Below are positions 1 to 11,447 of a stretch of 64,000 nucleotides of DNA, one piece after another. Origin of the DNA: Agelaius tricolor (taxonomy: Eukaryota > Chordata > Aves > Passeriformes > Icteridae); contig JALJCS010000001.1 of the NCBI GenBank assembly GCA_023055355.1, positions 72,581,381 through 72,645,380 of the forward strand, given 5' to 3'. Within the stretch, counting starts at the first letter, position 1. Every line of letters starts with the position of its first letter. The notes beneath the pieces are model-generated. The model was not told where the DNA came from. It made no database searches and saw only the letters and a program-made list of their open reading frames with translations. The translations under genes and the position numbers were made by a program.

Positions 1-1193
1 TGTTTACTGGGCCAAGAGCAGCTGATCTCAGCATTTTTCCAACGAGTACTTGCCTTCTCTATTTTGTCAGATATAAGCTGCTCATGGACAAGTTTCTGTA
101 GCCATAAAACTGCATAACAGCAAAAGAACCAGCTAAAAACTGTGTTCATTTTCCCTGAAATTTCAACTTCCTTGCTCAGGACACATTTAGTCTTAGATTT
201 TTGTTGTAAATCAAGTTTGTGGGTTATATCAATTAAAATTTTGAAATTAATTTAAAATATATCCATATAATGTATGAGATAAAATGATTAAAGACTCCCT
301 ATTTCACAAGGTCATCAATCTCCCCTTGGCTTCCAAAATACTAAAAACCAACAAACACATGCCCTGTGGCATAGGCGAGTTCCTCTAGCACGGCTCAATC
401 TTTTCCAATTTTACTTGCTTCACACTTGTCAATCTCATTCCTATATGGCCAACATTCATTGCTCCAACCTCTCCTTGGAGCATATGGACAGCACATGCAC
501 GCAGGTAAGATGTCACAGCGAAACATCACACACTTCCTTCACAAAAATCCAAAACCTTGCAGCATCTTGTGACTCATGAGAGTCTTACATGACTCATTGT
601 AAGAGTCATGGTGGTTTTTTAATGAACTTTTCTGACTATGAGATGTAAGAGAAGCAGGACTCTGATGAGTGCCACTCCCACAGTGCCATGGCAGTGCTGG
701 CTGCTGGGCCCTTTGGTGCCATGGTGTCACATCTATTCCACACCCATGCACGCATCTGTTCTACAGCTGTGCATGCATCCTTCCCTGAACCGAAAGGCCT
801 GGGCAGGAGCTCCTGGAAGGCTGATTGTGAGATGTGAAGGCGCTCTAGGACGTAAGTAGAAATAAGTTCCAACTTTCTGAAAGAGTGAAGTCAAACAAAA
901 CAAATCTAGACAAAGATGAAAATTCAACCACAGATTTAAGAAAGTTTTAGACCTCAGCTTCCAGTTTTGCTAAAAATAGTCTCTTGGCTTAATTGTTTGC
1001 ATCTCCAGTGATAAAAAATCTCTTCTGTGTTTTCATGTGTGAACAAGCTAAAGATGACATGGCAATTTTTAAATTTTATTTTATATATGTGGAATGAAAA
1101 CAATCCCTGAGACTAATTCAGTGGGGTGGCTATATGATCACAACACTCAATATTCACATATATATGTAAATATATGTACACATTTATACTTAC
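1..1193 (-). other. MFSD2B: MFSD2B intron 3 (partial)
   Basis: Intronic DNA after the donor of exon 3. No further MFSD2B exon is recognisable on the minus strand. It holds a pair of TGACTCA motifs (listed separately) and a moderately GC-rich patch at about 640-870 with short open frames but no recognisable protein. Confidence 0.8.
570..596. promoter_or_regulatory. Paired AP-1/NF-E2-type TGACTCA motifs
   Basis: Two exact TGACTCA heptamers start at 570 and 590, exactly 20 bp apart, about two helical turns. This is the core of AP-1 and of the small-Maf/NF-E2 group. They lie in MFSD2B intron 3. Function is inferred only. Confidence 0.3.
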
Positions 1194-1318
1194 CAAGGCA
1201 TGAGCCGGCCAATTTTTGTCCATCTACTTTTGCTAATAAAAAAGCCAGCAACAGGATCGGTAACTGCACCTGAGGCTTTGCCAATGAACAGCACCAAAGA
1301 GGCATGAAATGGAGTAAT
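1194..1318 (-). CDS. MFSD2B: MFSD2B coding exon 3
   Basis: This 125 bp exon has an acceptor ending ctttcag before 1318 and a gtaagt donor starting at 1193. It reads [17 protein letters not shown]..., followed by [12 protein letters not shown] and GRLMPW, the last Trp codon being split after two bases. The TDPxxGF motif is the conserved cation-site region of the MFSD2 family (family knowledge). The next exon would lie before base 1. Confidence 0.93.
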
Positions 1319-4300
1319 CTGAAAGTAGACAGAATACAGTAAACAAGAGCCATTGTTTCACAAAACAATGAAACAGCAGAAAGCAACTTTCCAGAAAAAA
1401 ACACCTCAGTGTTTTAAAGAATAATGATCATTTACAAAACACGTCTGCTGCTATCATAGAAATTCCTATTGGTTACCCATAGCAAACAAATGAGACATTG
1501 AGATTGGTGTTGTGAATTAAAGGATCAGAAGGGAAAAATGCAAGGAAGGAAGCATCCAGAATGTGTTTGGGATGAGGAAAATGAAGCAGTCAAATAGCAA
1601 AGTCTTTGTTTTAGTCATACAATCTGACAGAGTCCTTCTGTAATTACCCTCTTGCTTTCCCCCCACACATCTCCATCTCCCCATATCGTTATCTTGACCT
1701 GATTTTAAAAAATGGTAGAGGGGGTTGTTTACATGCAGCAATGTTTTTTCCTCTCCTGAGATCACAAGGCTGCCAACTGGTGGCATGGGGCTGAGGAAGA
1801 GGTTGTTGCACAACAGACTTTATCCACCTGGGACTGAGCAGTGACAAGTGAATTGCGTAAGGCACATCTGCTCAAATCAAAGTTGCCAGCACGTGTCCGT
1901 CACATATTACTTAAAAAATGTTAATGGATTACAAAAGAACAAAATGGCCAAGTAGGAAAACCTCTGAAATTAACCCAAATGGACCATACGTTAGTGCCTA
2001 TATAGAAATGCAGTTTATCCTAGGCAAGGCAGTTATTTTTTATCTGTACACAGCTTACGAATTCCCATCACACAATGGTTAAAAAAGATGGGTTCTCTTC
2101 CCCGTGTTCAGTTCACGTCACTGCAATTATAGTCCTAAAAAAAAAAGTCATTGAAACCTATATAAATGTGAATGTTCCTCACATCAATTATTGAGAGAAG
2201 CTGCTGAAAGAGTCTCTGTGGCTTAAACAGCAAGAGCAGACAAGGTCCCTTCATCTCTGTGCTTCAACATATCAGTGCTCCAAAGGCCTGGAAAACACAG
2301 CTGATGCAACACCAAGCTTGAGCAGGTATCCCCTGCTTTCCTGCAAAGGATGTTGTCTCCCAGGCAGCAGCACCAGGAATGCAGCTGGTGCAGGTGCCCG
2401 GCCTGCAGAATTTGCTGTAGGTGTTCTCTCAGAGGTGAAAGAAGGAAGCAGTGATCTCTGAATGTCCTGAATGACCAGCACAAAAGGCAGGTGCTACAGA
2501 CTTCCAACATCACACCCATTACATTTTAACCCAAATTAGATGAAATTGCAGTGGCAGCCAATGTTCCTGTCACCACCAGCTCCAAGACAAACACTCCCCC
2601 CAGAGAGTCTGTGAACAGGGAAGGATTGGGAATGGCAGTGTCCAGCAGATAACAACAGTGGCTCTCCATTCCACTGCTGCGTGGTGGGATGGAGCTGGGA
2701 TGAGCACAGGACTGTGTCCCACCTTCTTGCTGATCCACCTTAGCTGGCCTGTGCCCTCCCACAGCCACCAAAGGGTGGCAAGCAGCCCACCAGCCCTGAG
2801 ACAAACTCACTGTGGGGGCTGCACCAGGACTGTCCACAGGCCACTGCTGCTCCTCAAGAGACAAGGCAGCACAAAATAGCAGTCAGAAAGATACAGGGGT
2901 TGAAATACTGCAGTTATGAGGGGGACAAGAAAAAAAACCTACAAATTAGGTGTGTTCCAGATTTGTATTTTGTTCGGACATTTTGTGAAAGAAAGCTTTG
3001 AGGAAAAAGCAAAACCTCTTTCATGTTAGGAGTGGAATCTATATGGTCACCCTGACTTCGTCATTGATATGGGCTTATACATCCCTTGGGTGCATTTTCT
3101 TATCTCCTAAATCTAGACAGTGTCTGTCAGCATCAATGCCAGAAACTTCTCAGTGTTAATAAAATACAAGATAAAATATGCTAAATTCACCCATCTCAAA
3201 AGGAATAAAGACCATGGTCCTTTAATCAGAGAAATTTTGTGTCCTCTACAAATTTGTCTCAAGGATCCCATGTGGTTTGGAGTTCCATTTATGTCTGTAG
3301 TCTACACAGGTAACTTAGGTGGAACAAGGAATTCAAATTGAAAAACTGGAAGTTACAGAAAATTAATAGAAAATACAATTTTCTTAGAAAAGATCCAGAT
3401 TATGCATAAAAGATTACACTTGGTGACTTTTACATTCTCTCAAGTAGCTAAAACAATTCTGCTCTCTAAGTGGGCAAGAAATAAATCCAGGCAGTGACTA
3501 TAAAATTACATTCTTTCCCCTGAAAATGTATGGGAAAGAGCACAGGATTTCAGACCTATTTATCAGGCCTTGAAATAAATCCTGTCCCTGCAGGACTACT
3601 TCAAAGAACAAATTAAACCACCAGGGAACAAATAATTAAGCCCCTTAATGAAAGTGTAAGTATATCACCACCAACATTAAGCAAAATTATTTGGTTTCAG
3701 TAGAAGCTTGTTAATAAAATAATTATTTTGTTGTAACTTTTTTAGCTAGTGCCCAAAGATGCATGGATGGGATCCCAGCTTTCTGGACACTGCACACAAA
3801 CACAGGAAGGATCAGTCCCTTGCTTCCAGAATTTTCAGTCTCTGTGACAAGCAAAGAATGGGGAAATTGCCATACTTCTAAGCACCCTGGGGAAATGGTG
3901 TTAGAAGCTTTCTAATTTAGTTCCTGCTTCATCATCTCCAATGGTTTGCACTGCCATCCTTCATGTCAGTGTGCAACAGCTTTAGTTAGAGCTGTTCCAA
4001 CTCCCTGCTGTACCCCCAAGCTCCTTTTCCACCTCCAGCTCCTCAGATTCCACACCATCCACTCGACATCTTGGGCACTGCTGTCCAAAACTGGCTCCTT
4101 TTCTACATCTACATCTTCTACATCTACATCTTTGATCAAAACAATGCACTCAAGATGATCTCAGCTGTACAACACACCTTACTGTGTTGAAAATTTTATC
4201 AAGTTGCAAGTCAGCTTTTAATACCAGACTTTTACAGGAAAACCATAAAACCAAACTTCTGGACACCTCCAATAACAATGTCATGTCTTTAGACAGCAAA

Positions 4301-7300
4301 TGGGTAATGATATCTGACCCAGAACATCCTGGTTTTTCCAGCCAATAGGAACAGTCATCAGTGCTGAAGTCCCACGTGTAGTTTCACAGCTGTTCACACA
4401 GTCCTTGCAATTTGACCTCAGCTCCCTAAAATCCTTTTTTCTATTCTAGTACCTTGTCCTAGTTACCATGCATGCATACAAGAAAATACAGAACAGTAAA
4501 AATTGCTTATGGATTGATTTTCTTTGTGTCTCTGCTGAGTTCTGAAATCTAGCTGGAGCAGCTGAAAGTCAGATGAATGGGATGACTCCTAATGCTTTGT
4601 TTCACCAGGTCTGCTTCTGCACCATAGAGCAACTGGAAGCAAAGAACCTTCAGGAAGGATAACTCAGCTTTATTTGCCACAAAATTACCTTAGACAAACA
4701 AAATAAAAATTGCGTGAAATGATCACAGAATCACTGGGTTGGAAGAGACCTTTAAGATCATAGAGTCCAGCCCAGCCCTAACACCTCAACTAAACCATAG
4801 CCCCAAGTGCCACATCCAGTCTTTTTTTTAACACATCCAGGGATGGTTTAAAGACCTCCGACACCTCACCAGGCAGACCATTCAAGAACTTTATCACTCT
4901 TTCCATAAAAACCTTTTTCCTAATACCCAACCTATATTTCCTGTGGCACAGCTTAAGACTGTGGTGGCTACTGGTTGCAACTGGAGTGATTTTTAACCTA
5001 AACCAATTGAACAAAACTTCAGCATCGCGCTGTTAGTGTTTTCATATGTCTCCTATCTTACACTCTTTGACTCCTAACACTGAATTTTGAGAACTGATTT
5101 TCCTTGTGTCTGCAAGTGTGTGAGCCCTACAGCACCCAAAGTTCTAATAATGATCCCAAACTAAAAATGAACAACAGACATCTCAAGACAGAAAGAAAAC
5201 TAGAGGGAAAAAAATTAATTCTGGACAAGTTTATGCAGTTTCCAGGATGCTGGACAGCTAGAGGCAATGACAATGAGACAATTTAAAATATTTATTAACT
5301 AATTCCTCTTTTATCATTCCAGGGACATGGCTGACAATATCAGAGTGAAGTTTACAGTCTGAAAATGTTTCTTGTGCTACTTACATGGGCTATGTCTAGC
5401 AGGTAGATCTGCAGGAAGAAGGAAGCAGCACTCCCTGCCACTTGGTTTGGGGCCCCTCCTATGGCGTAGCAGATCTTGCTGCACATCGAGAGCCTGTGGC
5501 CCTGTGTGAGAGGAAGCAGAACAAACCATGAGTAAACCAAGGTGCACAAGTCAAAAGCTGCACAAGTGATAAGGTTAAAGTCTATAGTTAACACCACTTT
5601 AATGTATTTGCTTCACAGCTCTTCCACTAATAAATCTGTATGCCCTCAACCCCTATCAACAACAAGCATTTGGGTGCTCGTTACTTTGATTTTTAATGGG
5701 TTTGTTCTCTAATTCAGCCCCTGAAAACAGATTACAATGTTCCTAAAAGTGAGTTGTGATGACCCTCAGGTTTACCTACCTTCCTCTCACAAGCTATTAA
5801 AAGGAAACAAGCAAGAAGCAGCAGAGAAGTGCTATACTATTATTTACTATTATTTGGGCTTAGTTTTGTCTTTGAATGCTTAATTCATATTTTAAAGGTT
5901 GAAAACTTGTACCTTAAAAAAATATTTCTTTTATTAACCTTTCAGATAATAATTGATAAATACACTCATACCACAGTAATTAAACATCATTCACAGAAAG
6001 TTCCACAGACCTAACAGATCCCAAACATTTGTGCTTTGTTTCTTCCTTTGTCACAAAATGCTGGTGTGACACTGGCAAAATCACTTGACTTTGCATATCT
6101 TCCTTTTGACCTGACTTTTCTATATCTTTGTGAAAATTGGCATCATATGGTAAGTAATTTTGGGCCCAAGATTTTTTTAGAAAATCGCTCCAAGTGTATT
6201 TAAAACATTCTGCAAAACTGTGCTCTCTCATTTGTCATTTGATGTTTGAAAAGTACCATAAACATGCAAGAATATTCTCAAATACAATAGGTAAATAAGA
6301 TAAATGTTAAAAATAAGGGTACACACCAGTAATTAAAATACAAAAATTGTACAGTTTCTAATAGAGATTCTTATGAAGAACATAGGGTTTTTTCCCCAAC
6401 AGTAGAAGTCCAGGATACTGGAAAGCCCTTTAAAAAATGTAAGATTTAATTTTATGCCATAAAATTCAAAATGAAGAAAGAAAATGACTCTTTGTTAATC
6501 TGTATTCCATTCAGAGGGACAACACATCAAATCAAATTTTTAACTTTGAGGCTTTCAGTCTCTCTTTAAAATTTTCTGCCAACAGGAGCCAAGAAACATG
6601 AAGAGGAGCCGCAATATTATTCCTGGGTCTGTCTTCTCTCTGAACTGACTACACAAGCCCTTAATTCTTATGTTAGATTGGTATAAAGATAGAGATATGG
6701 AAATGAAATCCACCACAATGATATTCTGACACATTACCTAATTTCTGAACATTTTTAAATTTAATAACCTATCATCTTTACTCTGTAACATTTTTGAGAA
6801 GTTTTATATTTCTAGGCAATGCCTTTCATCATCTAAACATTTCCCTTTGAACTGTTTTATCAGAATGGGTGTGAACAAACAAGCACAAGTATCAGCACTC
6901 CTTCCTTTCTGTGTTTTCCCAGAAAAAGACGGGGTGGGATCCCATTACTACACCCAAGGAAAGTGGACACTGTCAGGGCATGAACTGCAAAATGTTATCA
7001 CCACAGCAGGCCTCACTTTACACTGCATTGGCAATTTTCTTCTTTGCAGGGGAAAAAAAAAAGTGATAAACAGTCACAAAACAGACTTCATAGTAACAAT
7101 TATACAATTTAATTTGATAAGAGATTGCAAACAAAACAAACAGACTATTTTGCTGTATTTGCTGTCCAAAGTAACTCTTCATTTTCCATACATAAGTACT
7201 AATAAATACAAGCTTTACTAGACTTGTGGGCCCACACAACTTGCTTGACTCATTCCCATGCCCTTGAGCTTTGCTCCAGGGGCTGTGTACTTTAAAACTT

Positions 7301-10300
7301 TGTCTCATTTTTTATTTTTTCGGCATTCCCCTTTTTTAGTTTTATTTTTTAGTCATTAAATTACTTTAAAAGTTTGGTTTCCCTTGATACTTTCCCTCCT
7401 GATCTCCAAGCATTGGCAAGATGACTTTCACCTGAAATCAAGAGATATAAACCACTGCTATGCAAATCCTGTGTCCTATTGCAACCTCAAAAACCGAAAA
7501 ACCTTTTAGATCTGTGGTGCTGCCTTCACACTCACTTTCACTAGTAATTTTCATAGACTCACAGAATGGTTTGAGTTGGAGAGGACTTCTGAAGATCATC
7601 CAATCCAACCCCTCTGCTATAGGCAGGGACACCTTCCTTGCTCTGACCCCATCCAACCTGGCTTTGAACACTTCTAGGGATGGGGCAGCCACAGCTTCTC
7701 TGGTCAAGCTGTGCCAGGTTCACAACACCTTCATAGTGAAACATTTCATTCTTACATGCTTCTTTTACTTTGAAACCATTGCCCCTTGTCCTTTCAATAG
7801 CTAAGGCTGTGGTAAAAGAGAAAAAGCAAATGCCTCTATAGAACATACATGATCAAAATGTTTTTAGAAGAATGTGAAGTTCTCATGAAGTAATCTAATT
7901 AAAGCTGTGGTACACAAAATGGTCAACCAAAATCTAAACTTACAGGCTGCAGGTAGTACTCCTGTCTTTACAGCAGTTTCATGCTTAGAAAATTGACAAT
8001 CTTAGTACATATTTTTTGAAGTCTCACTGCAATTCCACACACACCCAAAATGCTGCTCAACTACTCTCTGAACCGTGCTCCCAGATCTCCTTGAAGCAAA
8101 GTTAATACTTTGGTCACAGCAGTAGTTAAGTTTTAATTAAATTTTGGTTATGAATGTTATTTTCAGAATAAAACAAGCTGTCAGATAGAAATGGCATACA
8201 GAGGTGTCCTGTCTGGTCACCCACAGAAACACAGGGAATCTGCAGTTCATGAGCCCCCTGGAAGGTAAGTTACATCCTGATCACTGTTCCATACCTGTTT
8301 TCCTTTTATTTTGCCTAATTGCTTTTGGAACTTGTTTGTACATTAAGACATAAACACCACAGCAGTTCTGCATGGCAATGACATGTACTGTGAAAGGAAA
8401 TGCCACTGTCACTGCAGATCTGCTGCCTGCTAATTTCATTGAGAGTCTCTGAGCTTCTAGCTGCTGAGAAGCAATCCCTCAGACTCTACATTCTGGAGTG
8501 TCTTTCAGAAAGAAGCAGCCCACAGTAGATTTTTGCCTCTCCATGTTGAATTCATATGATGATGACCACATTCTCTGCCTCGTACCCAATGGAAAGTGGT
8601 AAAATGAAGGTAGGACCCTGCACCAGTAAAGCTGACACATTTCCTTCTCTCTAACTTCCTACAATTAAGGGCACACAAAATGCATATGGCAGCTGTCTGC
8701 TACAGGATCTACAGCAGATGGCAGCTGTCTGTTACAGGATCTAGAGCAGCAAGTCCCCCAGCCTTGGTTGGGTTTGCATGATACTGCTCACAGATGCTGA
8801 CAGCAGCAGCTTAACGCTGAGCAGGGCAGAGCTCTGGCTATCAGCAGCTGGCAGGGCTTTCCTCCAAGGGCTGGGTGTCCCTGCTGCATTGCTTCCTCAA
8901 AAAACCACAAATGCCTTATTCCTGTGAAATCCAGTAAAAGCTTCTTCATCTGTGCAGGTTTGTCAGCAAGCTGAAAGTACTCCACAAATCATTAGAGACA
9001 GAAATGCATAAGTCAAATCAGGAATGAAACATAAAAGTACTATCAAAATTTTTTTTGAGACCCCTGTGGCCTAATTGAACATCAACATCAAATTGCTTCT
9101 ACAAGCTTTAGGAGAAATGTGAGATGATGGCATGAGAGGAAAGAGGACAGAAGGTCAAAGAAAGTTACCATTTTTTTGTTCTCAGATTAACTTGAAAATT
9201 TCTCACTTATACATGCTCCCATCATATCAAATTTAATTGTGTTTCAAGGCAAACCAAGAAAGCATAATAGCTGAGAGATTTGATTTTGCTCCTTAAATAG
9301 AAAGCTTAAACGTTGTTATGGAAAATTAATGCTTCTCCTACACTGTAGTTCCTTTATTTTTAATTCTCTTGTAAGTTAAAACCATACTTGTAAATTTTCC
9401 CTTCCCCAACAGAACAGAAATTGAATACAATATTTATAGCAGAACATCTTATTTCTACAGAAAGTGTTTCAGCTCATTGAAAACAACTCAGCAACTGTGT
9501 TACAGGGACAGGGAGCAGCCGCAGAGTTTTGTCCTGAGCTATTCGTTATCAGTGGAGTCCAGAACTGAACCAACAAGTAATTTAAAAGCAGTAAGAACAG
9601 AGAGCGAAACCTGTGACTCAAAGATAAATGCTAGTCTAGGTTTATCTGAGAAACAATGAAATGTAGCTAGCGAGGAGCAGCTTTTGAGTCAGCTTTTCTC
9701 TCAACGTGGAATTAACACTGGTCATGTTTCTGTTCTGTGAGTGACCAAACAACTGCCTCTTGAAAGCACGAGTGTGGCAGCCACGGGTTGCATCCCAGGT
9801 CCCTCACAGCAAGCATCTTGAGGACTGGTTTCAGGTTAGTTAGTGACATCAGCCCGCCCTTGAGTGGAAGAAAACAGGAGCAGGGCTTGTGTGCAGACAC
9901 CTAGGAAAGGGTGTATGAGTAAGGTGGGATACAGTGGTGCTTTCTCAGGATATTCTTTCAGCTGCTGGCAATGCAGCTCTGTGGAACTCCATGAGACAAA
10001 GATGGTGCATCTGTGCAACATGAGACAGACTTATGCCGTGAATTCACCCAGATGCTTTCCAAACACAAAAACTCAAGCCCGAACAGGACATGCCAGGTGT
10101 CTGAAGAGCTCCGTGGGCTGAATGCCCCCAACATGCTGTGGAAGGCTTCCTCATCCGCTCCGTTTGGAAGCTGCCCCTTCCCAGTTTCACCTGGTGTTCC
10201 CTCAAGAGCCATGGAGTGGGGCAGTCCTCGCTCACCCTCACCTGCCTGCCGCTCCTCCCGCGGCGAGCAGCGAGTCTGGGCAGGCAGCGTGGGATACCCT

Positions 10301-10806
10301 CGCTCACATCCCAACACACCCCTGAAAATTGGGAGTTTCTGAGGCTCCGGGGGAGCCAACCCACCTGCCTCCCGCATCCCACCTGCCTCTGTCCGGGAGG
10401 CAGCCCTGGAGGGGACAGAGGTGGGAAGCGAAGGCGCTTTTCCCTGGCACCGCAGCAGCCAGCGAGCGAATCCCGTGCGGGGCATTCCAGGGAAAGCGCC
10501 GGGGTCGTGGCGCTGCCCGGCGGGCGCAGGGGCGGCGAGAAGGGTCCAGGAGCTATTCCAGGCACTGGCTGGGGCCGCGCACGAAGCCCCGCACAGACCC
10601 GGGCGGCCTCAGAGCGTCCGGGCTGCCCCGGCCCCGCCGAGTGCCCGCGACCCGCCCGCGATGGAAGCGGAGCGCCGGCGTGGCGGGACCCTGCTCTCGC
10701 CCAGGGCTGTGTCCGAGGGGCTCCCCAACACCCCGACCGCCGCCCTGCCCCTCGCAGCCCCTACCTCCTGCTCGCCCGCCGGGGTGTCCCTCGCAGCCCC
10801 CGCCAT
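1194..10806 (-). CDS. MFSD2B: MFSD2B, sphingosine-1-phosphate transporter, 5' part of gene (exons 1-3, incomplete)
   Basis: The model joins 10806-10765, 5501-5385 and 1318-1194 on the minus strand, giving about 94 residues; later exons lie off the left edge. MFSD2B is a 12-helix major-facilitator protein of the plasma membrane, related to MFSD2A. It exports sphingosine-1-phosphate from red cells and platelets in mammals (family knowledge). What is seen: exon 2 encodes the first membrane segment with the family-like [18 protein letters not shown] stretch, and exon 3 encodes [20 protein letters not shown], with the TDPxxGF signature shared by MFSD2A and MFSD2B. Phases agree: exon 2 is 117 bp, phase 0 at both ends, and exon 3 starts in phase 0. 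Position next to UBXN2A in the same orientation matches vertebrate synteny. The identity of exons 2-3 is firm. Exon 1 is a proposal based on start context, donor and phase. Confidence 0.85.
1319..5384 (-). other. MFSD2B: MFSD2B intron 2
   Basis: About 4.1 kb between exons 2 and 3, AT-rich, with a CR1 fragment near 4.7-5.0 kb. A more GC-rich patch at about 2180-2880 carries overlapping minus-strand open frames of 98 and 112 codons with no family resemblance. I see no other gene. A short TCTACA(TC)-type simple repeat lies near 4105-4133. Confidence 0.8.
4722..4975 (-). repeat. CR1-type LINE fragment (3' end)
   Basis: The plus strand opens with the reverse complement of the CR1 tail (atcacagaatcactgggttgg) and continues through the usual 'tttaagatcat...gagtcca' and 'ccacatccagtc' segments. 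The element is therefore on the minus strand with its 3' end near 4722. It is 5' truncated, as most CR1 copies are. Confidence 0.85.
5385..5501 (-). CDS. MFSD2B: MFSD2B coding exon 2
   Basis: The exon is 117 bp, phase 0 at both ends, between an acceptor reading ctcacacag and a gtaagt donor. Its 39 residues begin [16 protein letters not shown] and contain the first membrane-spanning segment. The match to the human segment RLSFCTKVCYGIGGVPNQ is clear by eye. Confidence 0.93.
7551..7803 (-). repeat. CR1-type LINE fragment
   Basis: The plus strand reads catagactcacagaatggt and then the characteristic CR1 antisense text (atcatccaatccaacccc, gcagggacaccttcc, aacacttctagggatggggc). It is minus-strand oriented with the 3' end at about 7551. 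Confidence 0.88.
8686..8749. repeat. 32 bp tandem duplication
   Basis: Two adjacent 32 bp copies (8686-8717 and 8718-8749) beginning atggcagctgtctg differ at two positions. Each copy contains a CAGCTG E-box. It lies in MFSD2B intron 1. Confidence 0.9.
9480..9700. promoter_or_regulatory. Candidate erythroid enhancer: GATA, TAL1-GATA composite and NF-E2-like motifs
   Basis: Within about 220 bp there is TTATCA (9546-9551, a GATA site on the minus strand) and CTG at 9611-9613 followed after eight bases by AGATAA (9622-9627), which fits the CTG-N8-WGATAR composite bound by TAL1/GATA1. There is also TGACTCA (9614-9620) inside that composite, TTATCT (9642-9647), and TGAGTCAGC (9685-9693), one base short of an NF-E2 consensus. 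MFSD2B is an erythroid and platelet gene in mammals, so the location about 1.1 kb inside intron 1 is suggestive. Motifs are seen; activity is inferred. Confidence 0.4.
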
Positions 10807-11160
10807 GGCACCGCGGCCATCCCACCCCGAGCGACACCTGCGCGCCCGGGGCGGGGCGGGGAGCGGAGCCCAGGGACAGCGGGCGGTGTCCTCGCCGCCC
10901 TCTCCCAGCGCCCAGGAGGGGCGAAGGCGTCGGCGCTGCCCTCACGGCCCGGGACGGGGATCCCCCGCCCCGCCGAGCCCCCACAGCCCGCGCCCTCGGT
11001 CCCTCCGCGGGGAGACGAGCGGGGCAGCTCCCGGCGGTCACAGCTCCACAGCTCAAGGGGCTCAAGGACGGGGAACGGGGCTGGAGGGGGCCGGGACTGT
11101 TTTCATCCAGCCCCAAAACGCCTCCTCTGCCCCTTGAAGAGATGCGCGGTTTCCCGACGT
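10240..11160. promoter_or_regulatory. MFSD2B: CpG island, probable MFSD2B promoter
   Basis: The stretch is very GC-rich with dense CpG, in sharp contrast to its AT-rich flanks, and contains the proposed MFSD2B first exon. Long open frames run through it on both strands because stop codons are rare at this composition; they are not evidence of genes. Confidence 0.75.
10765..10806 (-). CDS. MFSD2B: Putative MFSD2B first coding exon (14 codons)
   Basis: Inside the CpG island, a minus-strand ATG at 10806-10804 sits in a strong Kozak context (gccATGG) and encodes [14 protein letters not shown]. It is followed at 10764 by a gtaggg donor in phase 0, the phase required by exon 2. The mammalian first exon is also short, hydrophilic and poorly conserved, so similarity cannot prove it. 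An overlapping upstream ATG in another frame stops exactly at the donor. Alternatives are a different start elsewhere in the island. Confidence 0.45.
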
Positions 11161-11276
11161 GCAGGGATACAGAACCATGCCGGACAGAACGCTGTCATCA
11201 CACAGCAGCCGCCCTGGAGCCGGGACACTGCGGGGACAGAGGCTCCTAATTCTGCCCTTAGGGTGGATAGAGATGG

Positions 11277-11447
11277 CCAGGGGCTGCCCAGGGAGGCGAT
11301 GGAGGCACCGGCCCTGGAGCTGTTGAAGGAAAAGACTGGATACGGCTCTCGGTGCCATGGTCCGGTTGACAAGGTAGTGATCAGCCCAAAGTCGGACGCG
11401 ATGATCTCAGAGATCTTTTGCAACCTCATTGATTCTGTGATTCTGCT
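11277..11447 (+). repeat. CR1-type LINE fragment at the edge of the CpG island
   Basis: The plus strand reads ggctgcccagggaggcgatgg and ends attctgtgattctg, so this is a sense CR1 3' end at about 11447. It is very similar to the copy at 40462-40675, including the shared tail 'gatctcagagatcttttgc'. It lies about 470 bp upstream of the putative MFSD2B start codon. Confidence 0.88.

Larger units (their letters stand above)
5502..10764 (-). other. MFSD2B: MFSD2B intron 1 (if exon 1 is right)
   Basis: About 5.3 kb. It contains a CR1 fragment at 7551-7803, a 32 bp tandem duplication at 8686-8749 and a cluster of erythroid-type motifs at 9480-9700. The 124-codon plus-strand open frame at 6847-7221 shows no family resemblance and is AT-rich; I treat it as chance. 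Confidence 0.6.

Noticed and set aside
2223..2864. Overlapping minus-strand frames of 98 and 112 codons considered as an MFSD2B exon
   Set aside because: They lie between exons 2 and 3, which join directly in phase and in protein order; the translated text does not resemble MFSD2 proteins.
6847..7221. 124-codon plus-strand open frame in MFSD2B intron 1
   Set aside because: AT-rich, no family similarity, and contains typical intronic T/A runs.
10553..11116. 187-codon minus-strand open frame in the MFSD2B island
   Set aside because: Compositional artefact; only the short in-frame ATG-to-donor segment at 10806-10765 has splice and phase support.
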